Assembly: GCA_023411575.1 (NCBI GenBank)
Contig: JAEYOP010000040.1
Location: 62,001-126,000, forward strand
DNA: 64,000 nucleotides
From: Bacillota bacterium
GTDB lineage: Bacteria; Bacillota; Clostridia; Acetivibrionales; DTU013
Direction: 5' to 3'
The notes beneath the pieces are model-generated. The model was not told the origin of the DNA. It did not search any database and was given only the letters and a program-made list of their open reading frames with translations. The first letter of the stretch is position 1. Each line of letters begins with the position of its first letter. A program made the translations under genes and the position numbers. Shown here in pieces: positions 1 through 8,132 of this stretch.

Positions 1-1
1 T

Positions 2-343
2 GCCAGAACCCTCGGGAAAATGAAGATTGAGGTCTTGCCTGTAATGCTCGATTTCCCCCCTATCGGAGGTGTTCCTGCAATCCGGGAAATTATTGATGCT
101 ATAGGGTACATGTGTTTTTACAATGATATCGCCGACGAAAAACTTGCAGCAGAAAAATTAAAGGAATGTTTTGAAATTTACCAATGGGATGCTGTGATTC
201 GATGGAAGGTGGTAACGGCCTTTTCCTCTTTTCATCATGAAGAGGCTATTTGCTGGCTTGAGGGCGTGAAAGCGAATGATAAAGAAGCACTAGTCCGGGA
301 AGAGGCAAAAAGGTCGCTTGGTCTGGTCAAAAGGCGTATTTAA
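2..343 (+). CDS. HEAT-repeat-like protein, C-terminal part (cut by window start)
   Basis: The reading frame is open to the left edge; the first ATG in the window is at 20 but has no clear ribosome-binding site, so the gene probably begins outside. The visible 107-113 residues are mostly helical with paired-helix spacing (for example VIRWKVVTAFSSF followed by LVREEAKRSLGLV) that resembles HEAT repeats, a scaffold for protein contacts. There are no catalytic motifs or membrane segments. The family call is from pattern only and the function is unknown. Confidence 0.5.
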   Translation, partial: ARTLGKMKIEVLPVMLDFPPIGGVPAIREIIDAIGYMCFYNDIADEKLAAEKLKECFEIYQWDAVIRWKVVTAFSSFHHEEAICWLEGVKANDKEALVREEAKRSLGLVKRRI

Positions 344-486
344 AGGGCATACCGTCCATCAACATCGCCAGATGTTCCGAACAAGTAATTGTTCCTGCTA
401 CCATTGAGCGCTTCAATTTATATAGAAATAAAATTATTTAAAATTTGAGATGATCTGTTTAAGAGGTTAAAGGAGAGCGGTTTTAT

Positions 487-699
487 ATGGACAATTTTTT
501 GATTAAAAATACCACCCGGGAGCAGAGAGAGCAAATTGTACGGAATTCCCTCGGCTGTGGCGGAGGAGGCTGCGAAAACTGTTCCGCGTGCGGCGTATAT
601 GGAGCAGGGGATCCTTTTGATATGTACCAGCCTTATATTGATGGAGAAAAAGAGATTGCGGAAATCAACGAAGAATTCAAAGCCTCCTTTTTGAAGTAA
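487..699 (+). CDS. Small Cys-rich protein with CxxxxCxxCxxC motif
   Basis: This is a 70-residue protein with an AAAGGAG ribosome-binding site about 10 nt before the ATG. Cysteines at about 24, 29, 32 and 35 sit in a Gly-rich knuckle (CGGGGCENCSACG), followed by a patterned segment GAGDPFDMYQPYIDGEKE. The spacing could bind Zn or an Fe-S cluster. I recall near-identical small proteins in many clostridia, sometimes carrying a purine-biosynthesis (PurH) label that the sequence does not justify. It stands alone, with an inverted repeat after the stop. The coding call is firm and the function unknown. Confidence 0.75.
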   Translation: MDNFLIKNTTREQREQIVRNSLGCGGGGCENCSACGVYGAGDPFDMYQPYIDGEKEIAEINEEFKASFLK

Positions 700-706
700 G
701 GAACCA

Positions 707-742
707 CCCAAGCGCAATTCGTGAAGCAAATTGCCGCTTGGG
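707..742. terminator. Inverted repeat after the Cys-rich gene
   Basis: CCCAAGCGCAATT (707-719) pairs with AATTGCCGCTTGGG (729-742), with one bulged base and a 9-nt loop. It lies between the convergent ends of the Cys-rich gene and the pyrimidine operon. There is no clear T-run on either side, so terminator function is only likely. Confidence 0.45.
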
Positions 743-764
743 CCAGCATTTGGGCCATCCTTTC

Positions 765-799
765 TATTGACAGGAAGTCCAACTTACTCCCTGTCAATA
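765..799 (-). terminator. Hairpin spanning the last stop codon of the pyrimidine operon
   Basis: TATTGACAGG (765-774) and CCTGTCAATA (790-799) form a perfect 10-bp stem with a 15-nt loop that includes the carbamoylase stop codon. It may stabilise or end the nine-gene transcript. No U-tract follows on the minus strand. Confidence 0.4.
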
Positions 800-2010
800 A
801 GCAGCAGCGTATTGAGCAACACATTGGCCCCTTTGAGGCAGCTTTCCACGGGCGTGTATTCCAACTCGCAATGGCTGTGTCCTCCTATGCTGGGGACAAA
901 AATCATTGTCGTTGGGATAAGATCAATGACGTATTGAGCGTCATGGCCCGGGCCGCTGTATATTCTTCTGCTTGAGTATCCGTATTCTTGCGCGCTCTTC
1001 TCGACATAATCCACCAGCCTGGGCGTATAAGCCACGGATTTCCGCGACCATGCTTCCGCATAGCTTACCCGGCATTTTTCAACCTCCGGGGGGATCCTTT
1101 TGATAATGTCCAGAACCTGCCTGATCTCCTCCGGGTTTTGATGCCTCGCGTCCAGCGTAAACCGGACTTCATCGGGAATAATGGTATGGATGTTCGGATG
1201 AGCGGAGATTTTTCCGGTCGTATACACCAGCCGGCTATCCAGCTTATCCAGTTCGTCATGCAAATACTGAATCGTCTTGACTGCCGCATATAAGGCGTCC
1301 TTCCTGTATTTCATGGGCGTCGTCCCGGCATGCCCCGCCTGGCCGGCAAAGGTGAATTCATAATTGATCATGCCGCATACGCCTTCTACTACGCCAATGT
1401 CAACGCCTTCGTTCTCCAAAACGGGTCCCTGCTCGATATGCAGTTCCACCAGCGCCTTGTATTTTTCGGGAGACATCCTGTTCGCCTCGTCCCCCCTGTA
1501 TCCGCTGGCATTCAGCGCATCTTCGAAGGTGTATCCCGGTTTGTCCTTGGCAACGGAAGCCAGCATGGCCGCTTTGTCGAATTTTCCGCAGAGGACCCCG
1601 GAGGACATCATGGCGGGCTCGAACCGGGCGCCTTCCTCATTGGTCCAGACCATCACGGTAATGGGATGCCTGTGGGGAATTTTCTCTTTTACAATCGTCT
1701 CCGCCGCTTCCATCGCGGTCAGAACGCCGAGAACCCCGTCATAATTGCCGCCCTGCCTGACCGAATCCAGATGGGAACCGGACAGGATCGCCGGCAGGTC
1801 TTCCGTTCCCGGAATAGTGGCGTACATATTCGCCATGTCGTCGGTTACCACAACGGCCCCGATCGCTTCCATCCTCTTTTGGAATTCCGCCCTGGCCGCC
1901 AGCGCCTCCGGCGACAGGGAGAGCCTTGTAACCCCGCCTTTGCCCGTATCGCCAAACCTGCTGAATGTTTTGATCTTGTCGTCCATTCTTTCAAGACTGC
2001 AGGATACCAC
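784..2010 (-). CDS. M20-family N-carbamoyl-amino-acid hydrolase (beta-ureidopropionase role)
   Basis: Predicted cytosolic metal-dependent hydrolase of 408 residues from the hydantoinase/carbamoylase (AmaB/HyuC/allantoate amidohydrolase) group. Metal-site signatures are present in order: SGSHLDSV, GGNYDGVLGVL, WTNEEGARF, HIEQGPVLE and a C-terminal GGHSHCE. The length is normal. In this operon it would release NH3 and CO2 from N-carbamoyl-beta-alanine to give beta-alanine. AGGAGG lies 9 nt before a GTG at 2010, which I prefer to the TTG at 2019 (no spacing) or the ATG at 1986. The start lies inside the end of preA, so translation is coupled. Exact substrate preference is inferred from context. 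Confidence 0.88.
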   Translation of the reverse strand: MVSCSLERMDDKIKTFSRFGDTGKGGVTRLSLSPEALAARAEFQKRMEAIGAVVVTDDMANMYATIPGTEDLPAILSGSHLDSVRQGGNYDGVLGVLTAMEAAETIVKEKIPHRHPITVMVWTNEEGARFEPAMMSSGVLCGKFDKAAMLASVAKDKPGYTFEDALNASGYRGDEANRMSPEKYKALVELHIEQGPVLENEGVDIGVVEGVCGMINYEFTFAGQAGHAGTTPMKYRKDALYAAVKTIQYLHDELDKLDSRLVYTTGKISAHPNIHTIIPDEVRFTLDARHQNPEEIRQVLDIIKRIPPEVEKCRVSYAEAWSRKSVAYTPRLVDYVEKSAQEYGYSSRRIYSGPGHDAQYVIDLIPTTMIFVPSIGGHSHCELEYTPVESCLKGANVLLNTLLLIDRE

Positions 2011-3586
2011 AATAATCAACCTCCTTGTTTTTTACCATCATCTGTGCGACTGTTTTTTTCGGAGCCCGGACTCCCGGAGAGATGGCACGGGCTGGGCACA
2101 CGGCGACGCAAAGATGACAGCCGACGCATTTCTTCGCATCCATGACCGGACGGCCTGTCGCGCCATCCTGCTTCAGCGCCTGATGCCCCCCGTCATAGCA
2201 GGATAAATAGCATCGTCCGCAGCCCAGACATCTGCTTCTGTCAAATTTCGGATAACAAATGCTGCCCCGGTCCAGATCGTCCGCCGGAATGACCTGCGGC
2301 AGTGCCTTTCCGACAATCTCCGAGACGCTTGCGTATCCCTGGGAGTCCAGGTACAATTTCATTCCTTCTATTAAATCCTCTATGATACGGTAACCATATT
2401 GCATAACCGCCGTGGTTACCTGGATGTTTTCGCAGCCCAGCGCAATAAACTCCGCCGCGTCCCTCCACGTTTCAATGCCGCCCATTCCGCTCACGGGAAC
2501 GGCCTTCAGCCTTTTGTTGTTCTTCATGGACTGGATGAATTGAAGCGCAATCGGCTTTACCGCTTTGCCGGAATATCCGCCGACGCTCGTTTTTCCCTTT
2601 ACGTCCGGTCCTGAGGAAAAGGTTTGCAGATTTATATTCATCACACTCTTGATCGTATTGATGGCGGCGATCCCGTCGGCTCCCGCTTCTATTGCCGCTA
2701 TTGCAGGTACTTCCATATTCCCGAGGTTGGGCGTCATCTTTGCCAGAACAGGAAGCCGCGTTCCCCTTCTTACTGCTTTTGTATAGGCGGAAACCAGCTC
2801 CGGATTCTGTCCCGCGTCGGAGCCCAGTCCGTCGGCCGCCATATGCGGACAGGAGAAATTGCACTCGATAATGTCCGCCCCCGCGTCCGTGGCGAGCTCC
2901 GCCAGAGAGGTCCATTCCTCCTCGTTCCGGCCCATGATCGATGCAATGACGATTTTTTCAGGATAATCCTCCTTCAGCCGCCGGATACAGCGCAGATTTT
3001 CCTCCAACGGGTGCTCCGATATCTGCTCGATATTCTTGAAACCTACAAACGGCAGGGCTTCCTTGTGGAGAGTGTCAAACCTGGGGGACACCTCTTCCGG
3101 TACAAAGGCCCCGATGGTTTTGAAGGCAACCCCGGCCCATCCCATCCCGAAGGCTTTCGCGATCATTTCATAATTGCTTCCCACCACCGAGGAGGAGAGA
3201 AAGAACGGATTCTCGCAGCGGATTCCGCAAAAGTCGATGGAAAGATCCGCTTCCCCTGCCGTTTCACCTATCCTCTTCCCCATCCCCTCCGCTTTTTCCT
3301 TTTTGCAGAAGGACAGCCCAACCATTATTTCATCGATGGGCACCGGCCTGTTGATTTTTCTTTTCGGGCAGACCGCCATACATTCCTTGGTTCTGCACAG
3401 CTTGCACGGCAATTTGTCCGGAAGCCTGCTTACCGCCCCTTCCCGGTTTTCAAAGCGAAGCGACCGGAGGATGGTATCCGTTTCGACCCCATGGGGGCAG
3501 GCTTTCCGGCAGGGAGCATCGTTGCATAACAGGCATCCGCCTGCTTCTTCCGGAAGTGAGATCTCCTTATAGGTTAAGCTGCTCAT
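1991..3586 (-). CDS. preA: Dihydropyrimidine dehydrogenase, PreA-type catalytic subunit with extra N-terminal Fe-S domain
   Basis: 531-residue FMN enzyme that would interconvert uracil or thymine and the dihydro form. Order: an N-terminal Fe-S region (CLLCNDAPC...CP and CKLCRTKEC...CP) like domain I of DPD/PreT, a DHOD-like TIM barrel (about 115-420, with ECNFSCPH and VSGMGG), and a C-terminal 2x[4Fe-4S] ferredoxin domain (CLGCGRCYLSC and CVGCHLCVAVCP). No FAD/NAD(P)H domain and no preT gene is visible, so the electron partner is unknown. ATG at 3586 is preceded by GGAGGG with 6-nt spacing. The residue I align with mammalian DPD Cys671 reads Ala (GLGSDAGQ). Confidence 0.88.
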   Translation of the reverse strand: MSSLTYKEISLPEEAGGCLLCNDAPCRKACPHGVETDTILRSLRFENREGAVSRLPDKLPCKLCRTKECMAVCPKRKINRPVPIDEIMVGLSFCKKEKAEGMGKRIGETAGEADLSIDFCGIRCENPFFLSSSVVGSNYEMIAKAFGMGWAGVAFKTIGAFVPEEVSPRFDTLHKEALPFVGFKNIEQISEHPLEENLRCIRRLKEDYPEKIVIASIMGRNEEEWTSLAELATDAGADIIECNFSCPHMAADGLGSDAGQNPELVSAYTKAVRRGTRLPVLAKMTPNLGNMEVPAIAAIEAGADGIAAINTIKSVMNINLQTFSSGPDVKGKTSVGGYSGKAVKPIALQFIQSMKNNKRLKAVPVSGMGGIETWRDAAEFIALGCENIQVTTAVMQYGYRIIEDLIEGMKLYLDSQGYASVSEIVGKALPQVIPADDLDRGSICYPKFDRSRCLGCGRCYLSCYDGGHQALKQDGATGRPVMDAKKCVGCHLCVAVCPARAISPGVRAPKKTVAQMMVKNKEVDYCGILQS

Positions 3587-3619
3587 AGCGATCCCTCCAA
3601 GCATCGGTAATTTGCGGGA

Positions 3620-4987
3620 CTATTTATGGGGTTGGCGCTTCACAAACCGCCCATAGCCCGGCTCGCCTACGAAGCATCCGTTATCGTAGACCAATTTGCC
3701 CCGGACATAGGTCTGTACCGGATATCCGTGAAGCCTTTTCCCTTCCCAGATCGTGTGGTCGTAATCCGAGTGCATGTTCTGAACGGAAACCGTAAAATAG
3801 CTGTCCGGATCATAAAGGACGATATCCGCATCCTTGCCGGGCGTAAGAGAGCCCTTTTGGGAACAGCCGAAGATTTTTGCCGGATTGGCGGAGCATAATT
3901 CCACAGCGCGGTTGAAGGTGATGAGCCCGTCGTTCGCCGCCGAGAGCATGTACGGATAGAGGTTTTCAACACCGGCGCATCCGTTGGGGATCTTGGTGAA
4001 GTTGTCTTTTCCCCAGTCCTTTTCATAGCTCTGGAAGGGGCAGTGGTCCGTTGCAACGGTATCGATGTATCCGGCCCTGATGGCTTGCCACAAAGCGTCT
4101 TTGCTTTCCTGGCCCTTCATGGGAGGCGAGCACACAAAATTCCTGCCGTCCTCCCTCTTATATACCTCGCAGGTAAATTCCAGATACTGCGGGCAGGTCT
4201 CGATATAGATTTTATGTCCGGCCAGCTTGGCGGCAACGGCAGCTTCCAGCCCTTCCTTGTCGGCCATGTGGACAATGTACAAGGGCGCTTCCACGGATTT
4301 CGCCCAGTGGACGGCCCGTTTGTCCGCCTCCGCTTCAACGAATTCGGGTCTGCTGAGGTAATGATACCACGGCGAGGTTTTTCCCTCCGCCAGGAATTTC
4401 TCCACATTCATGTCGATCAGATCGGGGTTCTCCGCATGGATATTGGTGAGGGCCCCCGTCTCCTTCGCCTTCAGCAGAACCTTCACCAGGGTTGCGTCGT
4501 CCACCATCATGCCTTCCCTTTTGTAAACCAGAAAGCATTTGAAGCTGGTCACGCCGTAGGCCACCGCATCGGCAAATTCCTCCAGCAGCTCTCCGCCGTT
4601 CAGGTCGGTAATGCAGCAATGGAAGGCATAATCCACGCAGGCCTCCGGATCGCATTTGGCCTTTCTCTGCTCCACCGTTTCCAGGATTCCCTTGCCCTTG
4701 CGCTGCATGGGATAATCAAATACCGTGGTCACTCCGCCGCAGGCCGCCGCCCTCGTTCCCGAAAGATAGCCGTCCGATGAAACCGTTCCGCCGAAGGGCA
4801 TTGCCAGATGGGTGTGGGCGTCGATCGCCCCCGGCAGCACCAGTTTTCCTGAAGCATCCACCGTCTTTTCCGCTTTGATCGGAAGGTCGGTACCGATGCA
4901 GGCAATTTTCCCGTTTTCTACCGCTATATCTCCTTTAAAACTTTCTTTTGCCGTGACAATGATCCCATTTTGAATCAGCAGATCCAT
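3620..4987 (-). CDS. hydA: Dihydropyrimidinase (D-hydantoinase family)
   Basis: 455-residue cyclic amidase that opens dihydrouracil or dihydrothymine to the N-carbamoyl-beta-amino acid. It has the amidohydrolase metal motif DAHTHLAMPF, the SFKCFLVYK segment with the lysine expected to be carbamylated, IVHMADKEG, and the late TDHCPF. AGGAGG sits 7 nt before ATG 4987; a longer upstream frame is not supported. It lies between the transporter lipoprotein and preA, matching the second step of the reductive pathway. Length and motif order are normal for the family. Confidence 0.93.
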   Translation of the reverse strand: MDLLIQNGIIVTAKESFKGDIAVENGKIACIGTDLPIKAEKTVDASGKLVLPGAIDAHTHLAMPFGGTVSSDGYLSGTRAAACGGVTTVFDYPMQRKGKGILETVEQRKAKCDPEACVDYAFHCCITDLNGGELLEEFADAVAYGVTSFKCFLVYKREGMMVDDATLVKVLLKAKETGALTNIHAENPDLIDMNVEKFLAEGKTSPWYHYLSRPEFVEAEADKRAVHWAKSVEAPLYIVHMADKEGLEAAVAAKLAGHKIYIETCPQYLEFTCEVYKREDGRNFVCSPPMKGQESKDALWQAIRAGYIDTVATDHCPFQSYEKDWGKDNFTKIPNGCAGVENLYPYMLSAANDGLITFNRAVELCSANPAKIFGCSQKGSLTPGKDADIVLYDPDSYFTVSVQNMHSDYDHTIWEGKRLHGYPVQTYVRGKLVYDNGCFVGEPGYGRFVKRQPHK

Positions 4988-5098
4988 TTTCAAACCTCCT
5001 TGACAGGTTATTTCGCAGGCAGCGCATTCCACATATCGGAGCGCATTTCATCTGCCGGGCCGTATTCCGCACGTCGGGCCGCGCTTTGTAAAAGATCG

Positions 5099-5118
5099 GG
5101 GCGCGCTTTCACGCGCCC
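5099..5118 (-). terminator. GC-rich hairpin between lipoprotein gene and hydA
   Basis: GGGCGCG (5099-5105) and CGCGCCC (5112-5118) form a 7-bp stem, followed on the minus strand by GATCTTTTA. It may be a weak terminator or RNA-processing hairpin that lowers expression of the catabolic genes relative to the binding protein. A second stem (CCTCCG 5158-5163 with CGGAGG 5171-5176) lies just after the lipoprotein stop. The surrounding 5035-5120 contains degenerate repeats of GCGC-rich blocks. Confidence 0.4.
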
Positions 5119-5184
5119 GGACCTTTTAAATTCCTCCAGCCCCTTGTACCTCTTGTTCCTCCGACTGTGCCGGAGGACTTTCGT

Positions 5185-6393
5185 TTATTTGTTGATCTTA
5201 TAGACCAGCACGAGACCGGATCTCTGGAATACCTGGGCGACCTCCACCAGGTCCATGCCGCCGGCGTCCGCCGCGATCAGGTTGGAAACCCAGGTTACGC
5301 CGAAGTCGACCTGTCCTGTGTGCACGGCGGTTGTTTCACTGATGTCGCCGCCGCCGGGAGTGATTGTGACATTCAGGCCCATATCCTTGTAATAGCCCTT
5401 GTCCAGTGCAACGTAGTAGCCCATGAACTGAGCCTGCGGCAGCCATTTGAGCTGGATGGACACATCCTTCTTTTCCGGAGCTTCCAGCTTTCCTCCGGAT
5501 GCCGTTGCGGCTTCCAGGAAGGAGGCATCCCGGATATCCTCCAGCGTGAGGGTCTGCAGTTTATCCGCCGCCGCCGAGTCGTCCAGCTTGATGTATTTCT
5601 TCGCAAGGTCCAGCGTCTGCTGCAGGGCGTCGCTGTCCAGATTGCCGTACTTGGTAACCGTATTTCCCTTTGTGTCCGTTTCGACCAGCTTCTTGACCTC
5701 GGAGGCCATATAAGCCTGATGCTCGCTGGATACGGATGAGCCGCTCTTGAACACGATCTCCGCTGCCTCCTCCGGGTTGGCGCAGGCATATTCCCAGCCT
5801 TTCAGAGAAGCGTAGAGGAAAGCTTTTACCGCATTGGGATTGGCTTTGGCAAATGCCTTCGTACAGAAGATGTTATCTTCCAGCATGGCGACGCCTTCAT
5901 CGTTCATGTCGATGTATTTCGCCTTGTCGCCGTAGCCGTAGCCGCCCTGGTAGCTGTTCTTGACCAGGCCTAACTCATTATAGGTCATGGCGGATGCCAG
6001 CAGGATGGAGTCGTCGTCAAAGCCGTCCATGTCGAAGGCCTGGCTCAGATAATCCGTTCCCTGTCCATATTTTGTCAAAAGCGCCTTGACTTCATATTCG
6101 TTTCCGAGTCCCCAGTTGCCGACTTTTCCTTTGCCGGCCGCATCCTTGACGATCGTTTCCGCCGTGGCATTCTCGTCGTAATATTCTCCCGTGCTTGCCG
6201 CCTCCGCTGCCGACGTTTCCACTGTCGCCGCTTCTGTTTCCGCTGCCGCGGCGGAGGTTTCCGCCACCGTTGACGCCGTCTCGTTTGCGGAAGTGCCGCA
6301 ACCGGTCATCATTGCCATTACCATAGCGCATACCAGGATAAACGGGAATAATCCGGACACGCTTTTGATCTTGCTTTTCATTCTCTTTTCCAT
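5185..6393 (-). CDS. ABC transporter substrate-binding lipoprotein, NMT1/THI5-like, apparently circularly permuted
   Basis: 402-residue lipoprotein: signal segment with lipobox MMTGC, an Ala/Glu/Thr-rich linker (about 35-70), then the solute-binding fold. The usual NMT1/THI5 order is reversed. The segment normally in the second half (KVGNWGLGNEYE, SAMTYNELG, AMLEDNIF, FLYASLKGWEY) comes first, and the segment normally at the mature N-terminus (IQLKWLPQAQFMGYYVALDKGYY, TPGGGDIS, QVFQRSG) ends the protein. Ribosome-binding site AGGGGGAG precedes ATG 6393. Adjacent permeases, ATPase and pyrimidine enzymes suggest pyrimidine or hydantoin-like uptake. The fold call is firm; the permutation is from memory of family order. 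Confidence 0.87.
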   Translation of the reverse strand: MEKRMKSKIKSVSGLFPFILVCAMVMAMMTGCGTSANETASTVAETSAAAAETEAATVETSAAEAASTGEYYDENATAETIVKDAAGKGKVGNWGLGNEYEVKALLTKYGQGTDYLSQAFDMDGFDDDSILLASAMTYNELGLVKNSYQGGYGYGDKAKYIDMNDEGVAMLEDNIFCTKAFAKANPNAVKAFLYASLKGWEYACANPEEAAEIVFKSGSSVSSEHQAYMASEVKKLVETDTKGNTVTKYGNLDSDALQQTLDLAKKYIKLDDSAAADKLQTLTLEDIRDASFLEAATASGGKLEAPEKKDVSIQLKWLPQAQFMGYYVALDKGYYKDMGLNVTITPGGGDISETTAVHTGQVDFGVTWVSNLIAADAGGMDLVEVAQVFQRSGLVLVYKINK

Positions 6394-6484
6394 AATTGCT
6401 CCCCCTCTTTCTTTGAAGAAAATAAAATTGTTTATAGTCGTCTATATCAAGTTGAGTTCCGACGCCCGCGGTGCCGCAAGGAAC

Positions 6485-7297
6485 CTAACGCCGGCCTTTC
6501 AACAAAATACCTTCTGCCGTTAAGAGAATCAGATACAGTAGAATGCCGATCACACAGGCAACCAGGATGTATGCCCATGCCGTTGCATATTGGGCCAGCA
6601 CGATGTTCTCCCGGATCTGGCGTCCGACTCCGATAATGTACTCCGCAAAGTATTCGCTGACCAGCGCGCCGATTACACAGGCCGGAACGCTGACTCGCAG
6701 TGCTGTGAAAATGTAGGGCACGCTGTTGGGCACTCTCAGCTTGAAGAAGATCTCCAGCTTGCTTGCGGCATAGGACTTCATCAAATCCAGCGAAAACGGC
6801 TTCAGTTCGGTCAGCCCGCGGTAAGCGTTGATGCTCATGGATACCGTGCAGGTAATCATCACCACAAGCATCTTTGCCAGCATGCTCCGGATATTGGCGT
6901 CCTTGCTGAAATCCTTGGTCAGATTGTTCAGGATCGGCGCGATGGCGATGATCGGCACGGCATTGAACGCCGATACCACCGTAAGCCCGCCGGCGCCCCA
7001 TTTGGGGAAAGCGGTGGAAAGGATGCCCAGGAGGTATCCTAGCAAAGAGCCTGCGATCAGTCCGCCCAAAGCGACGATCAATGTTGCCTGGACATTTTTC
7101 AGGATAGTGCCCCGGTTGCCGCCGATGATGCTCAGGATCCTTCCCGGAAGCGGAAGGGTAAACGTATCCGCCCCCAATATGGCGTGCAGGAGCTGCGTCT
7201 GCCAGAGAACGACGATCAGCGCGCCGAACAGGACCGGGTACAGTATGGTCGTTATTTTTTCCTTGTTCAGCCTGTTTTGTGATTTTTGTATTTGCAT
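6485..7297 (-). CDS. ABC transporter permease (SsuC/ThiX type)
   Basis: 270-residue inner-membrane permease of the BPD_transp_1 family with about six membrane segments (first near LYPVLFGALIVVLWQ, last near AYILVACVIGILLYL). The EAA-like cytoplasmic loop is around AASKLEIFFKLRVPNSVPYI. It partners the neighbouring permease, ATPase and lipoprotein as a heteromeric importer. ATG 7297 has AAGGGG a few bases upstream; the longer frame to 7354 would overlap the preceding gene. Substrate is inferred only from the operon. Confidence 0.88.
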   Translation of the reverse strand: MQIQKSQNRLNKEKITTILYPVLFGALIVVLWQTQLLHAILGADTFTLPLPGRILSIIGGNRGTILKNVQATLIVALGGLIAGSLLGYLLGILSTAFPKWGAGGLTVVSAFNAVPIIAIAPILNNLTKDFSKDANIRSMLAKMLVVMITCTVSMSINAYRGLTELKPFSLDLMKSYAASKLEIFFKLRVPNSVPYIFTALRVSVPACVIGALVSEYFAEYIIGVGRQIRENIVLAQYATAWAYILVACVIGILLYLILLTAEGILLKGRR

Positions 7298-7313
7298 GTG
7301 TTCCCCTTCTTCC

Positions 7314-8132
7314 TCACCGATGGACCCGTTTATAGGGCGAAACCAGCTTTTCAACCACCGTCATCAGGTAATAGCTCAGGATTCCGACGGCTGCGCTCAG
7401 GAATACGATCTGCCAGAATACGAAAATGGTCATTGCGTGCTTCAGCGACTGGGACAGCATGCACCCGAGCCCTCCCCCGCCCTGCAGGGTATCCACCAGG
7501 ATGGAAGCCGTAATGGCCATGGGGGCGGATATTTTCAGTCCTGTAAAGAGATAGGGCATGCTTGCCGGAATCAGCAGCTTGGTGTAAACATCCGTTTTTT
7601 TGGCCGCCAGGGAATACATCAGCTCGTGCTTTTCCTTGGCGACCGCCTTCAGGCCTGCCAGCGTATTGGTCGCCACCGGGTAAAAGGTCAGTATGGCGGC
7701 GATCACGATCCGGCTCTTGTTAATATCCTTCGTCATGGCCAGGACAATCGGCGCCATACCCAGGATCGGGATCATCTGGATGAGCATGAGATATGGGAAA
7801 ATGATTTTCTCCGCCCAGGAGAACAGGTTCATGAGCAGCGCCAGAGCAAATCCGGCCGCGGTGCCGATCAGGAAGCCGATGCCGGCCCTCAGCAGCGTGA
7901 TCCCGGCATTGTTCAGGACGATCTGCAGGGCCGTCTGGTTGTTGTTCACCTTATTGGTGCTGAAAATCGAGCCGACGATCTGGTACAGATGCGGCAGGAC
8001 ATTTTCCGGCGTACGCTTGGAATGGGCGACCACCGTCGCGAGGATTTCCCATACAAGGATCAGGCCGAGGACCCAGACAACGGTAACCATTTGTTTCGAG
8101 GATAAGGCCTTCCGGATTTTCCCCACGCTCAT
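7314..8132 (-). CDS. ABC transporter permease (SsuC/ThiX type)
   Basis: 272-residue membrane permease, paralogous to the next gene, with a first segment at MVTVVWVLGLILVWEIL and the EAA-like loop near LAAKKTDVYTKLLIPASMPY. Its ATG overlaps the ATPase stop codon (ATGA), indicating translational coupling. Two different permeases plus one ATPase and one NMT1-type lipoprotein is the usual build for this importer class. Confidence 0.88.
   Translation of the reverse strand: MSVGKIRKALSSKQMVTVVWVLGLILVWEILATVVAHSKRTPENVLPHLYQIVGSIFSTNKVNNNQTALQIVLNNAGITLLRAGIGFLIGTAAGFALALLMNLFSWAEKIIFPYLMLIQMIPILGMAPIVLAMTKDINKSRIVIAAILTFYPVATNTLAGLKAVAKEKHELMYSLAAKKTDVYTKLLIPASMPYLFTGLKISAPMAITASILVDTLQGGGGLGCMLSQSLKHAMTIFVFWQIVFLSAAVGILSYYLMTVVEKLVSPYKRVHR

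Noticed and set aside
1330..2145. Long plus-strand ORFs opposite the carbamoylase and preA genes
   Set aside because: They are shadows of GC-biased codons of the real minus-strand genes, with no motif or ribosome-binding site.
5185..6393. Frameshifted or rearranged pseudogene instead of a permuted binding protein
   Set aside because: The frame is continuous, has a proper lipobox and ribosome-binding site, and contains each conserved block once.
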